Shown: positions 17,505 to 20,177 of the stretch, piece after piece
Layout: the number at the start of each line of letters is the position of its first letter
Numbering within the stretch: position 1 is the stretch's first letter
Assembly: GCF_000372725.1 (NCBI RefSeq)
Contig: NW_005199770.1
Span: 763,478 to 783,654, forward strand
DNA from: Emiliania huxleyi CCMP1516
Lineage: Eukaryota; Haptophyta; Isochrysidales; Noelaerhabdaceae
Direction of reading: 5' to 3'
DNA: 20,177 nucleotides
Made by a program: the position numbers and the translations under genes
The notes under the pieces: generated by a model
What the model was told of the DNA's origin: nothing
Databases searched by the model: none
What the model saw: the letters and a program-made list of their open reading frames with translations, nothing else

Positions 17505-20177
17505 GGGGGGGGGTGGGGGGGGGGGGGGGGGCGGGGGGGGGGGCGGGGGGGGGGGGGCGGGGGGGAGGGGGGGGGGGGTGGGGGGGTGCCCGGGGAGGGG
17601 GGAGAGGGGGGGGGGGGGGGACGGGGGATGGATAACCGGACTGGCGGGGGGGAGGAGGGAGGCGTCGCACGCGCCTCGCCGGACAGCACCAGGGTGTACA
17701 CCTTGATGGGCTCGTCGGCGCAAAAGGGCGGGAAGCCGGTCAGCAGCTCGTACAGGAGCACGCCGAGGGCCCACCTGCCGGCCGGGCGGAGGCGGGCGGA
17801 GGCGGGTGGAGGCGGGTGGGGGGCGGTGTTGGTCGCGGGCAGAGGAGGCGAGCGGCACGGAGTGTGTTGCGGGCCGCACCAGTCGACGGCGAAGCTGTGG
17901 CCGCGGCACGCGATCACCTCGGGCGCGGTGTACTCCGGCGTGCCGCACAGCGTCCAGGTGCGGTCCGCCGCCGAGGAGAGGTGCGCGGCGAGCCCAAAGT
18001 CGACGAGCTTGAGGTAGCCTACGGCCGAATCTCCGGCGCTCGCCGCCGGGCCCTCGGCTGGTGAGTGAGGAGTCGAAGAGCGTGGAGGCGGCCCTCGGTG
18101 TCGAGGATGAGGTTCTCCGGCTTGAGGTCGCGGTGGACCCACCCTGCGACCCGCGGGGCAAGGGAGGGGGCGGGGGCGACCGCTTGAGTGGAGGGGCTGC
18201 GAGCGGCCGGACCGGGCCGAGGGCGGGGAGGCGCGCCGAGGCTGTGCAAGTGGCCGAGCGCCGACGCGGCCATGGCGGTGTAGAGCGCGGCGGTGGCGGG
18301 GTCGAGCCGCGTCGCCTCGCGCAGCAGCAAGAAGAGCTCGACGCCGCGCACCGCCTCCATGAGCAGAAACAGCTGCGACCCGTCCTGGTACGCGCCTGTA
18401 CGAACGCTCCGAGAAGGCTCAGCCGGGACGTGTGGAGAGAGCGAGCCTCTCGGAGGCGTCTAGCAGGCCGTGCAGCAGCGGCACAAAAGGGTGCGAGCCG
18501 CCGCTCTGCTGCAGCGCGCGCCGCTCGTTGAGCACCTGCCGCGCGCGGCCCGCAGCGAGCAGGGGCGCCTTGGGGACGCACTTGAGCGCGTACAGCCGCA
18601 GTCTCCCCGCCTCGCCGTCGGCGCCGAGCGAGTCCGCCTCGGGCGGCGAGGCCGACGGCGTCGCCGCCTTTGCGATGAGCGCACTCATCGCCGGCAGCCG
18701 GCCGCGCGGCGACGCCGGCGCCGACGCTGGCACGCGCCGCGCCGCCGCCGGCCCCTCAGCGGCGCCGTCGGCTCCGCGCGGCGTCGCGCCGACGTGGCGC
18801 GCGAGCAGCACCTTGCCCGTGCTCCCTCCGCCGAGGAATCCCTCGATGCGGAGCTCGTGCAGCGGCGGCGTCCTGCCGGGCGGCGTCGCCGGCCGCTCGG
18901 GCCGCCGGACGAGGCGGGTGGCGCCGGGGACGTGCGAGAGGGAGAGGACGGCGCGCGCCCGGCTCCACGGCAGCAGCAGGTAGCGCGACCCCGCCGTGGC
19001 GAGCACGGTGCGGGAGGCGGTCGCGGCGGCGAGCGAGCCGCAGCAGTCGCCCTTGACGAGGTCGCGCGAGAGGGTCGTGAGGGCCGACTGCAAAAAGTCC
19101 TTTGCGCCCGAGAGCCGCGACCAGCGCGCGCCGCTCGGCCGCGCCGTGCTCGACGTGCCAACCTCGGAGCTCGCCCTGTCCCAGTCCGCCGCCGACTCGG
19201 CAGCCTCCGCCTTCGCCCAGGAGGACCCACCACCGGAACCGGAGGAGGACGCGCTGCCCGCCGCCGCCGCCGCCTCCCCGGCCCCGCCCTCGCCGCCGCC
19301 GCCGCCGTCGCCGCCGCACGCTCCGCCCTCGCCGCCGCCGCCGCCCGCCCCTCCCTCGCCGCCCGCCCCTCCCTCGCCCCCGGCGGGCTCCTTGCCTCCC
19401 TCCCTGCCTCCCTCCCTCACCACGCGGGCCGAGCCTCGCTCCACGTAGAGCACCCCCGGCGTCGGCTCCCCCGCGAGCATCAGCGGCTCTCCGACCTCGA
19501 CAGCGGGGTCGACCAGCAAGCCAAACAGCGCCTGGGGGGGGGGGGCGGGGAGGCTCAGGAGACGACGGGTCCACTCGGACGCCGGCCAGCGAGCCGAGCA
19601 GCGCCGTCCGCGTCGTCGCTGCAAGCTCGTCGCCCCCGCGCAGCGCGTGCGCAAGCATCTTCTCGAGCGCGCGCGCGCGGCTCGACGCGTCCGCCTGTAA
19701 GGAAGCTTCCGAGGCGGCTCCAACACGGCTCCGACGCGTCCCAAGCAGCGGCTCGCGCCCGCCTTGCTCCGAAGACGGCGCACGTCCCCCCGGCCCGGAG
19801 ACTCCTCCCCCTCCCCCTCCTCCCCCTCGCCGCTGCCCTCGCCCGGTGCACAGCCGAGCCGCGCGAGCACAGCGCGTGGGAACAGCAGCACCGTCGCACC
19901 GCCCTCGCTGCCGCCGACCAGTACGGCCGCCGCCACCGTGCCCTCCATGGGTGCGCCGCCGCTCACAGGAGGGGAGGCAGCAGCCGGTCCCGGTGCCGCC
20001 GCAAGGACGGGGGACGGGCCGCGGCTGCCGCTGCCGCTGCCGCTGCCGCTGTGCGGTCTGTGCACGCGCGCGTCCTCCGACACCCCGCCGACGACGCGGA
20101 GGAGCGGGTCTCCGGGGCCGTAGCGGCGGATCGCCCACGGGTCGGCCTTCCCGGCGGCGGGGGCAGCGACCTGGCGG
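16646..20177 (-). CDS. Cyclic-nucleotide-regulated AGC protein kinase (PKG-like), 5' end outside window
   Basis: Proposed complement(join 16646-16963, 17035-17139, 17675-17774, 17880-18018, 18093-18143, 18237-18384, 18461-19531, 19605-19694, 19763->20177); phases close throughout and over 800 aa are visible. From the N-terminus: a probable cNMP-binding fold (YGPGDPLLRVV ... GGATVLLFPRAVLARL), then a second one (ALFGLLVDPAVEVGEPLML, PGVLYVERGSARVV, and after a long Gly-rich insert KGDCCGSLAAATASRTVLAT). The kinase follows: Gly loop FLGGGSTGKVLLARHV, Lys in LYALKCVPK, HRDLKPEN, DFGLAAHL, activation segment [49 protein letters not shown] and an AGC tail. Such kinases phosphorylate Ser/Thr targets when cGMP or cAMP binds. 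Oddities: a roughly 65-residue insert between Gly loop and catalytic Lys, and weak phosphate-binding cassettes, so ligand binding is uncertain. Most introns have GC donors. Confidence 0.8.
17140..17674 (-). other. 535-bp GC-AG intron of the kinase gene, mostly homopolymeric
   Basis: The flanking exons join as LVLSGE-VDYPHTMG, as in PKG kinases, so the intron is well placed: donor GGCGAG|GCGCGT, acceptor GCCTCAG|GTC. Nearly all of its interior is the G/C tract described below. Confidence 0.7.
17146..17632. repeat. About 490-bp nearly pure poly-G tract (plus strand)
   Basis: Runs of G, many of 20 to over 40 bases, are broken only by single T, C or A bases. In the kinase pre-mRNA this reads as poly-C, i.e. 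a giant polypyrimidine stretch before the acceptor. On the plus strand it would have strong G-quadruplex potential. The length shown may be unreliable, since such tracts are hard to sequence and assemble. Confidence 0.9.
17783..17826. repeat. GGGCGGAGGC minisatellite in a kinase intron
   Basis: GGGCGGAGGC/GGGTGGAGGC units of 10 bp are repeated about four times, in the intron between 17775 and 17879, next to its acceptor on the minus strand. Confidence 0.75.

Noticed and set aside
16710..18581. Long ORFs coding poly-Gly or poly-Pro proteins on both strands
   Set aside because: They are translations of the intronic G/C homopolymer tract; alignment shows kinase exons on either side joined across it.
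1..20177. Dinoflagellate origin because of GC/GA donors and AGG acceptors
   Set aside because: Composition is much more GC-rich and introns much shorter than I would expect for that group; haptophyte or pelagophyte fits better, but lineage stays open.

Overview
The window looks like nuclear DNA from a GC-rich, flagellated microbial eukaryote, most likely an alga. Eight protein genes can be supported. Seven carry homology or domain-level signal, and all seven are interrupted by short introns (roughly 50-240 bp, with three longer ones). The products are eukaryote-specific: a DDX51/Dbp6 ribosome-biogenesis helicase, a VPS9-domain Rab GEF, CFAP52 (a motile-cilium WD40 protein), a derlin, a UBE4/Ufd2 U-box ubiquitin ligase and a cyclic-nucleotide-regulated AGC kinase. 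A haptophyte or pelagophyte would fit the composition and compact introns. No rRNA, organelle or other marker settles this, so the lineage is inference.

Layout. 1-1558 (-): 5' part of a DDX51-like helicase, with a 737-bp intron full of CATGTG satellite. 1768-4004 (+): VPS9-domain protein. 4405-6729 (-): CFAP52. 6910-7892 (+): derlin. 8187-9769 (-): TPR protein with two small beta-rich segments. 9770-10215: intergenic region with a 92-bp MITE nested in a foldback element. 10216-15156 (+): UBE4/Ufd2, with about 17 introns. 15433-16065 (+): unrecognised membrane-protein ORF. 16646-20177 (-, 5' end outside the window): PKG-like kinase, with an almost pure G/C tract in one intron. Orientation alternates, giving three head-to-head pairs with short shared promoter regions.

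The most interesting signal is the introns. Exons joined by protein alignment show that many introns start with GC, and a few apparently with GA, instead of GT. Nearly all acceptors read AG|G. In many introns the first bases repeat the first bases of the next exon (7 to about 21 bp, the longest imperfect; in one case a perfect 15-bp repeat spans both junctions). Several introns in different genes share short motifs (GACACGTCC, 11-bp GCCGAGATG-type units, GGGGAGAT units), in either orientation. This is the expected footprint of introner-type, transposon-like intron gain with target-site duplication. It is concentrated in UBE4, and five to six of these introns are multiples of three without stops, so retention would give an in-frame insertion.

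Functionally, derlin and UBE4/Ufd2 both belong to the p97/Cdc48 branch of ER-associated degradation, and CFAP52 implies a motile flagellum. The other neighbours have no obvious shared pathway, as is usual for eukaryotic gene order.
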